Shown: piece after piece, positions 36,820-46,700 of the stretch | Numbering within the stretch: the first letter of the stretch is position 1 | Layout: every line of letters begins with the position of its first letter | From: Acanthornis magna | Taxonomy: Eukaryota > Chordata > Aves > Passeriformes > Acanthizidae | Length of the DNA stretch: 64,000 nucleotides | Direction of reading: 5' to 3' | Assembly (NCBI GenBank): GCA_036785705.1 | Contig: JAWUZG010000018.1 | Location: 4,685,501 to 4,749,500, forward strand | Notes under the pieces: model-generated | Told to the model about the DNA's origin: nothing | Seen by the model: the letters and a program-made list of their open reading frames with translations, nothing else | The model's database searches: none | Translations under genes and position numbers: made by a program

Positions 36820-36905
36820 CGCACAAGCGCGACCCGCGGGTCGAGTGCGGCTCCGCGGGGGTGACTGAAGCTCCTCCGTGGGGCCGAGAGGGACTTCGCC
36901 AGCTT
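36820..36905. promoter_or_regulatory. CpG-dense patch with 14-bp palindrome
   Basis: A short patch (GGGCGCACAAGCGCGACC and following) with about ten CpGs. It includes the perfect 14-bp palindrome CGACCCGCGGGTCG at 36830-36843. It lies between CpG islands A and C and is probably part of the same unmethylated domain. Confidence 0.6.
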
Positions 36906-37017
36906 CTCCTCACATCTGTGTGTGTGTGTGAAACCATTTATAGCTCTGACATGCAACACAAACATGCCTCCGCGAGAGCCCGCTCGTCCCTGGGCACCTT
37001 TGAAATCTAGGTCTGAT

Positions 37018-37090
37018 CGGGGTGTTTTCTGTTGGTTTGGGGAGAGTTTGTTGGTGGGGTTGGGTTTTTTTTTGGGGGGGGGGGGGAAGG
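37018..37090 (+). repeat. G-rich tract with G13 run
   Basis: GGGG and GGG blocks separated by short T-rich loops, then T9 and a 13-base G run at 37074-37086. This is a potential G-quadruplex between two CpG-rich blocks. Homopolymer length may be unreliable in assembly. Confidence 0.8.
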
Positions 37091-37264
37091 AGATGCAGTT
37101 CTCGGCATGGTCACTTGAAGCGAACATATGAAAGCTTTGCTTTGTTGGTTTAGTACCAACAACGTCAAGCTGGTTTGCAATTTTATTCACGTTCTCTCTG
37201 CTGTTTGGATGCGAAAGGAGAAGCAGGAGGATTCCCACCGCTTCCTGGAAGCCTTGGTTAATGG

Positions 37265-38420
37265 ACACGGATCGATTAGTTGTCAGGTCTGCGCCTTCCC
37301 CAGGTCACGGCAAGAACCGGGGTGTCCCAGCGGCTCCGCAGCATCCCTCGCTCCCGCATCGTTCCCAGAGCTGCGGGCGAGCCCTGGAGCCGCAGCCCCG
37401 GCGGCCGTGGCAGCCTGCGGAGAGCTGGGGTGCAGTCAGGAGCCCCACCCGAGCCCCGTGTGGGCCTTCTCGTTTGTTTGCCTGTTTCTCGCCCTGCCTG
37501 CCAGCTGCCCTCTCCGCTCCGGCCGTGCGAGTGCCGCAGTGCCCTTCCCGGCCACGGCACACGGCAGCCGAGGGGAAAGCCACGGAGCGGGAGGAGAGGA
37601 GGCCGGGGCTCCTCTGCCCCAGCCCTGGGCTGCCCTGCCGGGCCACCCCCGCCCCAGCCGGGGTCACCTGCGGGAATCCCTGGATGAACTCGGGGGTGCA
37701 GAGCCCCCCTTCCCCCCAGAGGAACAGAGGGCTTGGATCAACGGGCTGACAGACTTCTGTCACATTTGAAGCTTTTTTAATGAGCAAATGTGTTCCCTTC
37801 CAACCCCCCTTTCTGCCCCATCTACTCTGTTCAGCCTCAAGCGGGCGGCTCGGAGGGAGGGATGGGGCAGAGGGGCGGCTTCTCTCTCTGCCGCCGGGGA
37901 AGGGGAGTTTCTGCCCAGCCCTGCTCCTTGCATCACCCCAGCGCTCCCGCTTTGCAACCTGGCTAACCCAGCGTTCCCGGCTGGTTTCCAGGGGTGAAAA
38001 CGTGTCGTTCCCTTTTTACTCTGGGTCACCGAAAAGGGGCCATCCCTTCGGTCAGTGCCGTGCGCGCTCACCGAGAGCGCCCAGGGAAGCGACCAGCAGA
38101 GATTCAGGCCGACCTGTGTCTCCTTCCCCGGGGACAGGGCGAAGGAACAGCCGCTGACCGTCACGGTCAGTGGCAGTCCGGACAGGCCTGTGGGAGAAGC
38201 CAGCCACCCCTAGGAAGCCCTGAGCCTCCCGGAGGTGGGCACGGAGAGGACCAGTGGCTGCTGTCTGTAGGTGGGCAAAAGAGGACTTTTTTTCGGGTCG
38301 CCCCAGCCCCGGCCGTGCCATAAGATGTCCCATCCTGGGAGAGACAGCCGGGTCTCCCCAGCCCCGCCGGCGGCAGCAAATTCCCCGCAGCGTTTGGGGA
38401 AATGCCGCTGGGATGTTCAA
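37265..38420. promoter_or_regulatory. CpG island C (main island)
   Basis: The longest CpG-dense block in the window, about 1.15 kb (CCCCGGCGGCCGTGGC, CCGCTCCGGCCGTGCGAG, CACGGAGCGGGAGG, CTGCCGCCGGGGAAGG, CCCGCCGGCGGCAG). Several mutually overlapping open frames of 95-213 codons occur on both strands. None shows a recognisable domain, and all are explained by GC-rich composition. The most likely role is a promoter or regulatory island of a nearby gene. Transcript start and direction cannot be fixed by eye. Confidence 0.85.
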
Positions 38421-38519
38421 AGGAGATAAAAAGTAAAACCAAGCAAACACCACACACACCCCCATCCCAGTGAAGGCGGTGGATAAGAGCTAGAGGCAGA
38501 GGGACCCAGATCGGAAGGA

Positions 38520-39110
38520 CAATTGTCGCTTCTGTTTTTGCCTTTGTGATTCACTTGCCAAATAACATTCAGGTGTACTGCCGGCAGCGGTGGTAAGACC
38601 CACGTCGTAACTGCCCTGAAATTTTTCTACTCATCGGTACAACTCAAACACTCGTTCTTTATAAAAGAAGAAAAAAGAAAAAATCCCCGAATGTGTGGAA
38701 TTAAGGTTCCACCAGGATTTACGCTTCCAAACAACCATGAGGCAGCATCTCGGCACCAAGAAGCTCCACAGGGAGTGCTATTTTTCATAAGGACACCTTT
38801 CCCCTTTTACAGAAAGCGGGCTAATAATTTAAAAGTTTGTGAAGGCACATGTAACTTTAAATAGGCATCAACATTAACAATCACGAAGCTCGCGCTAATA
38901 GCTCTTAAATACCTCGCTAATAGCCCCCACGTGGAAAGAAATCCCCAAGTGTTATAAATTCAGTTTAACGACCAGAAAACCTCCTGGGCAGCGGCGAAAT
39001 ACGAAAACTCCCTTCTCCGAGTTCCCTGTCTTTGATTTATTTTTAACTACAGGCTCATGGGAACGCGGCGCTGGAAAATCACGTCCAGATGTACCTAAAG
39101 GGGCGCTTTC
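38520..39110. promoter_or_regulatory. Candidate promoter-proximal block with TATA-like box
   Basis: Between islands C and D lies AT-richer sequence that keeps many CpGs (CCACGTCGTAAC, CATCGGTAC, TTTACGCTTCC, ATCACGAAGCTCGCGC, CCCACGTGG, TTTAACGACC). TATAAAAG occurs at 38660-38667 on the plus strand, CCCACGTGG contains an E-box (CACGTG), and GCTAATAATTT and GCTAATAGC are homeodomain-like. A plus-strand start near 38.69 kb is possible but unproved. Confidence 0.35.
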
Positions 39111-39480
39111 TCTGCTAAAACGCTCTCTCCTAAAGGGGGAAAAAAAAAAATCTTTGAAATAGTTTGGATTTTGGTTTTAGCATGGATCTAATTGTAAAAA
39201 AACGGGGCAAAGCGGCGGGTGCGTTCTGCGCAGAGCCGCGCAGAGAGGAGGGAGCAGCTCTGAAAATAGAGCGCAAAGGAGCTGGGCTCCTCCGGGGCAG
39301 CCTGTACCGCGTGGAGAGGAGGCAGCGCAGGGCCCAGGGCTGTTCGTCTCTTCCCTAGGCTCTGGGAAGATGCCCGTGTTTGCCCCGAGCCGGGCGGGCT
39401 GCGGTCAGGGCTCCTCTGTGCGCCGAGCAGCGCGCAGGCAGTGCCGGCGCCCCCGCGCCCCATCCCCGCTCCTCCGGTAA
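38990..39480. promoter_or_regulatory. CpG island D
   Basis: A CpG-rich block (GAACGCGGCGCTGG, GGCAAAGCGGCGGGTGCG, CCGCGCAGAGAG, GTACCGCGTGGAG, GCCGGCGCCCCCGCGC) lying immediately upstream of two consensus plus-strand splice donors. This arrangement fits a 5' exon of a plus-strand transcript, but no open frame is convincing. Confidence 0.7.
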
Positions 39481-39561
39481 AGTAGCAAAGCTTTCCTCTA
39501 AGAGTGGGTTCGCAGGAGAAGGGAAGAAAGCGGCCCTGGGAATTGAAGGGACTTTTCCCAG
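39481..39561 (+). other. Possible 3' part of a first exon, ending at a consensus donor
   Basis: The plus strand reads CTTTTCCCAG|GTAAGAAAC at 39561/39562, an exact match to the vertebrate donor consensus, just below CpG island D. A second consensus donor, TTTCAG|GTAAGTTTC, follows at 39639/39640. The two could be alternative donors of the same first exon. The exon start is unknown; 39481 is only the edge of the CpG island. A 61-codon frame (39380-39565) runs into the first donor but has no motif, so the exon may be non-coding. Confidence 0.3.
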
Positions 39562-39779
39562 GTAAGAAACCTTTTGTCTGACCCTCAGCAGGGACGTTTT
39601 AGCTCCTTGAAATGTTTGAACGAAAAACATCTATTTCAGGTAAGTTTCACAAAGTTTATTAGCTTCGTGGATCAGTGATTTTTAATTTTTTTTTGTTTGT
39701 TTTCCTTCTTGAGAACTGCATCCAAAATGGAATCGGGAAAGGGAAACAAACATGGCTGTGCTTGCTGCTTGCTCTCATT

Positions 39780-40400
39780 TCATTGATTCTGTCTAATATT
39801 TCATGTAATAACAGCAAATAATGACAGAACCATTCATCCCCTGTCAGTTGTACAATGATGGATTCTTCTGGTACAGTAATTTGACACTGGATGTACCTGT
39901 ATAGATTTATTTTAAGATTTTGTTTCCCGATGAGAGATTAACAAATCGCCTGAGCAGTCGCCTGTATGGAGAGTACAAAGCTGTCTGTCCTCGCCTTAGT
40001 ATTGGGTATTATAATTCAAATCCCATCCTTTTCACTTCGTATTATGGGAAAAGGTTATAGGGAGCTAGCTTTTGCTGCAGGAAATCCCATTTAAAAATTG
40101 CTTTATAGGCCATTTGCTGCAATCCTCGACATTGATCTCATTACAGCTCCCTCTCACTGCTGTTTATAAATCCTGGTATTTACCAGCCCTTGGCAGCGAT
40201 GCTTGGTGGCATTGCTTGCTAGTGGCTGTCATTGGGAGCAGGATAAGAAATGGACGTTAGGTGCCACTTTCTGGGTAGTTTTGTCTGGAGGAGGCATTAT
40301 TATTTATTGGAACAGTCGGCCAGAAGTAAATCTTGTAATGACTCATGGAGTATAATCTCTTAAACCTCCGGGCTGTCCGTTCTGCAGAGGACGTGGGTTT
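39780..40400. promoter_or_regulatory. Candidate conserved non-coding element downstream of CpG island D
   Basis: Repeat-free AT-rich block with retained CpGs and dense factor-like cores: GATTAACAAATCGCCTGAGC, TATTATAATTCAAAT, CACTTCGTATTATGG, GGCATTATTATTTATTGG, AACAGTCGGCC. It sits in what would be the first intron of the hypothetical plus-strand transcript. It resembles intronic enhancers of developmental genes by composition only. Confidence 0.3.
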
Positions 40401-41830
40401 CTCTGCTGGAGCCTTCTCACGCAATGGCCTAATTCAGCCAGGAGGGGAGAAGCACCCCTCTAGGTGGTGGCTTAATTGTCAGATTTAATAGTCTGGGGGA
40501 AAAAAGAAAAAGTAAATTAATAGAATTAATCTCGGTTTTGAACTGGCCATTACAGATGTTTTGGAGAGATGTTGTTCTGGAACACATCTCTGGGCAGCAC
40601 TGGGTGGTTGCACTCATGGCTACAAAGCTGATAAGCTGCAGCATGTTCTGGGTGCTAGCAACTCTATGGATAAAGGGAGAAGTTAGACCTTAAAGCTTGA
40701 CCTTGTCTTGAAATGGGAAATTGCAAAACACGTTGGGTGGAAATGAAACAAAATACAGTGATGAGTGTACTTTTTCTTTCTGTACTACCAGGTAAAACCA
40801 CAAATTAAAAACAGGCTGAAAGTTCCCCTAAGTTGCTTTTTTTTTTTTTTTTTAATGGCAGTTGGATGTAGAACTAAGGAAATATGTGGCTACATTTGAC
40901 TTCTGAAATAGACAGCATGAACATTTTAATCCCATTTCTGAATCATAATAACAATAGCATTATCCCAATGGCTATGTTTAAAAGGTTTCTTTTAAATTCC
41001 TGTGAGGACAGAATTGGTATTTAGAATAATGTTTTTTTTCCCCCTGGAGAGTATCTGTACCTGATGCCTAAGCCCTCAGTGGGGTTTGTGTGTTGCAGTA
41101 CTGCCAAGTTGGTTTGAGGCTAGATGTCCTCAGAAGAAGCACAGAATCTCGAGTTCCCCAGCCAGAACCCTGGAGGGAAAACAAACAAGCAAACAAAAAA
41201 ACCACAAACCCACCCCTGATTTTTGGGAAGATCAACAAAATGAGCAGGCAGATGCTTCCGTCTCCTATTTACAAGATTTCAGGAGAATGTCAGGCCTAAC
41301 AATCCATACCATCTGGAACATCTCTAGGAACTCCTTTATCATGGTGTGTCTTGTCTCTCACAGCTGATTTAGTTCACCAAGTCATCAACAATTGAACTAT
41401 GCTCTTAAGGTCTGGAAGACCAATTCTCTTGTTTGAATAGAAGCACAGGCCTGGAGTAGCATAAGGCTCTTGCACTCCTTGCTATGTGGTGGTCTAGGGT
41501 GAGGACCTTTTGTTAACACTTCTCCATTTTAAGAGGTTAGCTAAAGGCAGAAAATGAGGCAAGACTGGAGCCAAGACGTCCTGAGTGTGAAATCTGTCAT
41601 TGTATTGCAGACACTTTCTCTTAATTTTCGATTTGTCTGTTTTGTTGCTTTTCCCCCCCACACACACTTTTTGATTACACTGATTTCTAGTGCATGCTAA
41701 TGAAACTACCCCTCTGATTGACTGTTCTTGTGTATTTATGAGTTTTTCTGGAGGTTGGCTGATGCACCCTCCTGCTCAGAATGGTTAAAATAAGTTGATG
41801 AACAGTTCAATGATTTTTTCTCTGTTTCAG
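40401..41830. other. Unassigned DNA
   Basis: No gene or mobile element recognised. It holds a T17 run at 40837-40853 and a short CAAA-type tract near 41.18 kb. The frames of 93 and 69 codons at 41.09-41.37 kb overlap in different phases and show no motif. Confidence 0.55.
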
Positions 41831-41994
41831 TTTTTGCCCACTGTGTCCTTTCACTGGACATCACTGAGTGCAGCTCCATCTTCTTTACTTCCTTTCGTCA
41901 CAGGAGTGTCATTTACACACATTGATAAGATTCCCTGGAGCTTTTTCCAGGCTGAACAGTTCCAGACTTCTCAGCTTCTCCTCAGAGAATCACC
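41831..41994 (-). mobile_element. CR1 LINE, antisense 3'-region fragment
   Basis: Minus-strand CR1 piece. 'tggacatcactgagtgcagc', 'acacattgataagattcc' and 'ccaggctgaacagttccag' follow in the order found in the reverse complement of CR1 3' regions. It stops at 41994, exactly where another CR1 tail begins. Two separate insertions or a rearranged copy are therefore juxtaposed here. Confidence 0.75.
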
Positions 41995-42870
41995 AAAGCT
42001 GGAAGTGAGCTTTGAGATCATCCAGTCCAACCAACCAAGCCACTGCAACCCCCAAATCACTAAACCCCATCATCCAGTGCCAGATCCAGACACCTCTTAA
42101 GCACCTCCAGGTTAATGACAGAGACTTCAGTCCCTTGATTGCCTTTGTGGCTCTTCACCAGACTCACAGCAGTAAGACCATGTCTCTCACCCTGGGGAGC
42201 CTGGACCTGGACCCAGCGCTCCAGATGTGTCCTGCCGTTGTTGAGCAGAAGGGAATGGTCACCTCCCTTGACCTGCTGGCAAATTCAATTTCAGGATCCC
42301 ATTTCTGTGTGTTCAGACAGTCTCTAAATTCCTCCTAGGTCATCTGTCCTTGCTTCTTTTTTAAATTTTAATTTCTTCAGGAGCTCCTTGTTCAGCCATG
42401 CATGTCTCCTGTAGCTTTTGTTTAATTTTCCACGCATTGAGTTGGACAGTTCTTAAAATTGAAGGAGATTTGAAAATCAGTCAGCTCTCCTGGGACTCTT
42501 TTTTTTTTTTTTTTTAAATTTTTCTCCTCTCTCTGGGAAAATATCCCATGGGATTCTACCAAGTAGATACCGGAAAGAGCCAAAATCTGTTGGGGTGTGA
42601 TCCTGCCAGTTGCTCTTTTCCTTCCCACGAGGACCCTCAATTCCACAATTTCATGGTCACTGCAGCCAGGGCTGCCTTCAACCCTCTCATCCCTAAACAG
42701 TCCTCCCTCATTTGCAAGGATGAGATTCAGAAGGGTGTCTCCTCCCATCTGCCCCTTCACCAAGAGGGTGTCAAGAAGTCATCATTAATGCGTCTTGAAA
42801 GCAGCCAGGATCCTTTGTACCCTGTTGTGTTGCCCTTTTTGCAGTTATTGTAGTAGTTAAACCCAACCAT
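41995..42870 (-). mobile_element. CR1 LINE, antisense, internally deleted
   Basis: Minus-strand CR1 copy, with its 3' tail at the low coordinate (AGAATCACCAAAGCTGG...GATCATCCAGTCCAACC). Next come 3'-region blocks ('cctggacccagcgctcc', 'ggtcacctcccttgacctgc' near 42.25 kb). From about 42.29 kb the sequence jumps to the linker and endonuclease part of ORF2 ('caggagctccttgttcagcc', 'catttcatggtcactgcagc', 'ccctgttgtgttgccc'). Most of the reverse-transcriptase region between these parts is missing, so the copy carries a large internal deletion or is two fragments. A T-run (A-run on the coding strand) at 42.50 kb interrupts the old frame. Confidence 0.85.
42422..42763 (-). pseudogene. Remnant of CR1 ORF2 endonuclease C-terminus
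   Basis: A 113-codon minus-strand frame inside the CR1 copy. Residues 9-23 (DTLLNLILANEGGLF) match the 'LDLVLTNKEGLV'-type segment of CR1 ORF2. Residues 33-41 (GCSDHEIVE) keep the S-D-H motif, whose histidine is part of the active site of AP-like endonucleases (42653-42661). After residue 50 the match becomes patchy, and a lysine run near residues 83-88 comes from a homopolymer inserted in the DNA. There is no intact N-terminal endonuclease part and no reverse transcriptase in frame. It is a dead fragment, not a gene. Confidence 0.8.
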
Positions 42871-42884
42871 AAGCACTTTATAAT

Positions 42885-42942
42885 AATAAATTATTAAGTA
42901 AAACTATTGTAAGAATAAATTATTAAATAAAACTAAAGAGCA
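42885..42942. repeat. 29-bp imperfect tandem repeat
   Basis: Two AT-rich copies in tandem: AATAAATTATTAAGTAAAAC... (42885-42913) and AATAAATTATTAAATAAAAC... (from 42914), differing at a few positions. It lies in the gap between the CR1 copy and the solo LTR. Confidence 0.75.
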
Positions 42943-43171
42943 AAAACGTGGTCCTTATTCAAACTGATATTTTAAGTTTCAGCTTGCGTACCCTCTGTGT
43001 ATAATGAACTACTAAATGGAAATTACCATGTTTTTCATGGTGAAAAACAGACCCAATTCAAAGGAAAGCTGTGTCCTAGGGAGCCATGATAGAGAATTGC
43101 CATATTGCAGAGGATCTTCCAGTTAGGGAACTAATTTGAGATACCTGGATTAAGACTGGAGTATCAAGGTC

Positions 43172-43725
43172 TGTGGTGGGTTCACCCTGCCTGGCAGGTG
43201 AGCCCCAATCCCTCTTCTTGCTCATTCCCTCTCAGTAGGATGGGGGTGAGAATTGGAAGGGCGAAAAGTGAGGAAATCTTTGGGTTGAGATAAGTGTAGT
43301 TCAATCAGTGACGAAAAAAATAAAAACCAAGTCCTTATATTTACATCACTATCAGCAGCCCACCACCCAGCCACTCATCAACAGCTTCTTGGAAACATAA
43401 CAGCTTCTTTGGAAAAAACATCCTGCAGTTTTATTGCCAAATGTGATATTACTTGGTCTGGAATATCTCTCTTTAGGTCAGCAGAGCATCTCTGCCCTCT
43501 CCCACAGCCCTGCTCACCTCCTGCCTGCCTCTTGCAGGGGCAGAGTGAGAAGTAGGGAAAGCCTTGGTGCTGTGAATCTGTTGAATCTGATGAATGCTGT
43601 GCCTTGGTCAGCAACAGGTAAAGTACTGGTGTGGTGTCAGTGCTCTTTGGGGCACAACTATACAGCACAGCCCCATATGGGCTGCTGTGAAGAAAATTAT
43701 CTCCCCCTCAGCCAGACCTGGTACA
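43172..43725 (+). mobile_element. Solo LTR of an avian endogenous retrovirus (second family)
   Basis: A 554-bp element running from TGTGGTGGGTTCACCCTGCC to GCCAGACCTGGTACA, with TG...CA ends. Internal blocks seen are 'ctggcaggtgagcccc', 'ggttgagataagtgtag', 'cagcttcttggaaacat', 'tactggtgtggtgtcag' and 'gggctgctgtgaagaaaatt'. I recognise their order from a widespread avian ERV LTR family. Flanks give only a weak 5-bp match (AAGGT 43166-43170 versus AAGCT 43726-43730, off by one base), so the target duplication is uncertain. No internal retroviral genes flank it. Minus and plus frames within it (96 and 127 codons) are LTR translations. Confidence 0.85.
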
Positions 43726-46700
43726 AAGCTTTGCATTGTTTTTTGAGGGAAAAAAAGTTAAAAACTGACCTGGTCATCATCGTTTTTGTAAGTTCTGGGT
43801 TGTGGGGTTTTTTTTAAGGGATACGATGACCTTTCTGAATGGTTGCCACATGGAAAATTCAATGACAGGTGAGAGTAATAATATCTGATAGAAAGAATAG
43901 TATGGCTTGACTTCAGTAGCACCTCCTGGCTAGTTGGGAACTTGGGAAGTAGGGCTCAAGGTAAGCAGAAATCATCCTCCTCCTGGCACAGGATCCCTCC
44001 AGGTACATTTGGGTGGGATGGGATGGCAGTGTTAGGGATCATATGCGAAGAGTCCAAGGCAGGTCAGTTTGGTGAGATCTGGCCTACTAATTTAAACACT
44101 TCTTTCTAGACACAGTGAGTAAGAGATTCAGGTGAGAGTGGCTTTTGTTCCTGTACTTAAAGGTTTTCTTTGGCTTAATTAGTTGTCTCTACTATTGAAT
44201 GCCTTTCTGTGTTTCCTCTCTGCCTCTGAGTTGCTGCTTTGCTTGAATTTCTCTTTCCTGCTAAAACTCAGGACAAATCCTTAGCTTCATACAGCTCTTC
44301 ACAGCATCTTTATGCACATAAAGAGTCTCACTGGAATCACACACAAAATATTTTATGAAGAGGCTGGCTGTGAATTCATATCTAGCAGCTAAATCACCCC
44401 ATACCATTTAAAGCTCAGTGAGAATTATTTTGTTTTATTTCTGTGCTGTTAGTGTTGTTTTACATCCCTTGTTGTCTTAGATCCCCTCTCACCACTCAGA
44501 AACTGAATACTGTTGAATTTCTGAGTCACAACCTCAATGGCATTACCAGTGCTTCATCACATTGATATGAGGGTGAAAGAGATCTGATAAACTTCTTCTT
44601 AAAATGCATGGAAAATTACCATGTTTGCACCTTCTTTTTGGAATATTTTACATGGGAATGACTTTTTGGGGCATTTATTTTTATCCAAAGGTTAAAAAAA
44701 TTCTCAGACTGTAGATGAAGTTACACAGTCATTAAAAATTTGTGGTTTTTTCTTTGAAAATCAGCTCTTCTTTGTATGTATCAGAGCATGCATACAATTA
44801 TTTGGGGGATATTCTTGTTATTTTTTTGAGGTTTTTTGAAGGCAGAAAACATCCATTGATATGTTATGTTGAAGAAATTAAAATGTGCTGCAAATGGCTT
44901 TTAATGGGGATAGTTTATACTTTCCTAGCTCAAGTCTTGTTCAGTGGGATGAAGCAAGCAGAGCTAGTGCAATAACTTTCATTGAAAGATACTCTGGGGT
45001 TTTTTTATTTGGTATTTTTCAAAAGATTTTAACATCCCTCCAAACACAGAATAAAAAGACAGTTTACTCCCTCAACAACTCACAGTTTAAATAATTCCAA
45101 GATTCTCAGCAGAATCAGGTACCTCTATAGCCTTTCAACCTGCTGACTGGATGGTTGGTATTTCAGCAGTAATGCAGCCCTGGTCCAGCGTGTGATGCCA
45201 TGGGAGCCACTTCAGCTTATCAATAAGGTCATTAATGCAAAACTGCAATATTGTTTCAGGGGCAATATTAGAGAAACTTCACAGAAGTCCACAATCCATA
45301 ACACCACAGCCGAGCTGTTTGCTTCAGCTGCTGTGTCTCACCTGCACCTTTGCCTCGAATGTGTCCATCCCTTGAAGGCACTCAGTCACCTAATGACTGA
45401 CCTGGTTGCCCTGTGCTTTACAGAGAGAGCTCTGAAGGCTTTCCTAGGCATGTTGACAGAAATACTTTCACTGTAGGGTGAAAAGATTTTAGGAAGAGCG
45501 AAAACAGAGTAATTCTTATACCAAAGTAAAAGCCAGGGTTTGTGGCTTTCTGAGAGTGTGTGCCACCCCTGGGCTGCGGTCTGGCTTGCCGAGGTGAGGG
45601 ACTCTGCTGTCCCAGGCTGGCACTCGAGCACGTGTGTGGCTGTAGCTCCAAGAAGAAGCTGTTTTAGGGGCAGACACAGCACTTACCTGCAGCTGCTGAT
45701 CACCTGGGAGGAGCACACCGTGAGCAATGTGAGATAAAGGTATTGATGTTTGGGGTCTTCTGCCTCTGACAGGGGAAGCTGCAGGACATCATCCTGGGGC
45801 TGGCCAGATCTGCCTTGTACATGCTGAGAGCCACATAAGGCATTTCCCAAAGGCTGTGTGCTGTTTGCAGCCTGGATGCCAGAGGGTCTTGCTCAGTTCA
45901 GCAGGATTCTCACCTTTGGCTTAATTTATGTCAAGCCTTTCCAAATACTGAAAACTTTTACCATGAAGGTGGGATTTCTTCATCGCTGTGTGCAACAGGC
46001 TGCTCTCCTCATGGGGCATCCATCCTTATGGGCAGCCAGCTGAGCCCTCTTCCCCCTGCAGCTGCCTGGAGACAGAAATGCAATGTACTTTTCACTTACT
46101 CCACTTATGGATTAAAAAAAACAGAGAAAAATTCTGATTTCTTCTGGTATAAATACAGCTACTTCCAGTCCATGGCTGAACGCACACCCAGCGCTGCAGG
46201 GTTTTATTTGTGAGTGAGAAATATTGGCAATCGTGCATCTGTCCTAGACCAACTGAGCATTTCTCTGAAATGTAGGTAAAGCTGAGGATCTCCTCACCTA
46301 CTTTAGGCTGATGTTTCCCCAGGTATCACCTAGCAAAAAGCCCCACTTTCTGCTGGCTGCTGGCACTATTGTCCCCAAGGGGCTGGTGGTGAGCATTTGG
46401 GGTTGGAGTTACTGCCCCATCAGCCTGCCCACAGCAGCTGGGAGCTCTGCCCAGGCCTAAAGGAAATGCTATTTTGGAGGCACCATGTCCCAACCAGGAC
46501 GGGAAAATATCTATTTGAGGAAGCAAGCAACCTTTAAGTGCTGCATCCTTACATGTGCAATAAATGTGTGCATGAATCACTTATAGGAAACAAAAGACCA
46601 TTTTGGCAAGATTACATACTGTATAATTAAGAACAAAAATACAGTGTTAGCAACAACAGATGAAAAGGCTTGTGCCAGCATAAATGGTAAGGAATGTTTA

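Noticed and set aside
35906..38465. Many open frames of 95-213 codons on both strands
   Set aside because: They overlap each other on both strands of CpG-island DNA, where stop codons are rare. None has a recognisable motif, and several cross the polypurine or G-rich tracts.
43172..43725. Complete endogenous retrovirus
   Set aside because: Only one LTR is present. No primer-binding site, gag, pol or env sequence follows it within the next kilobases.
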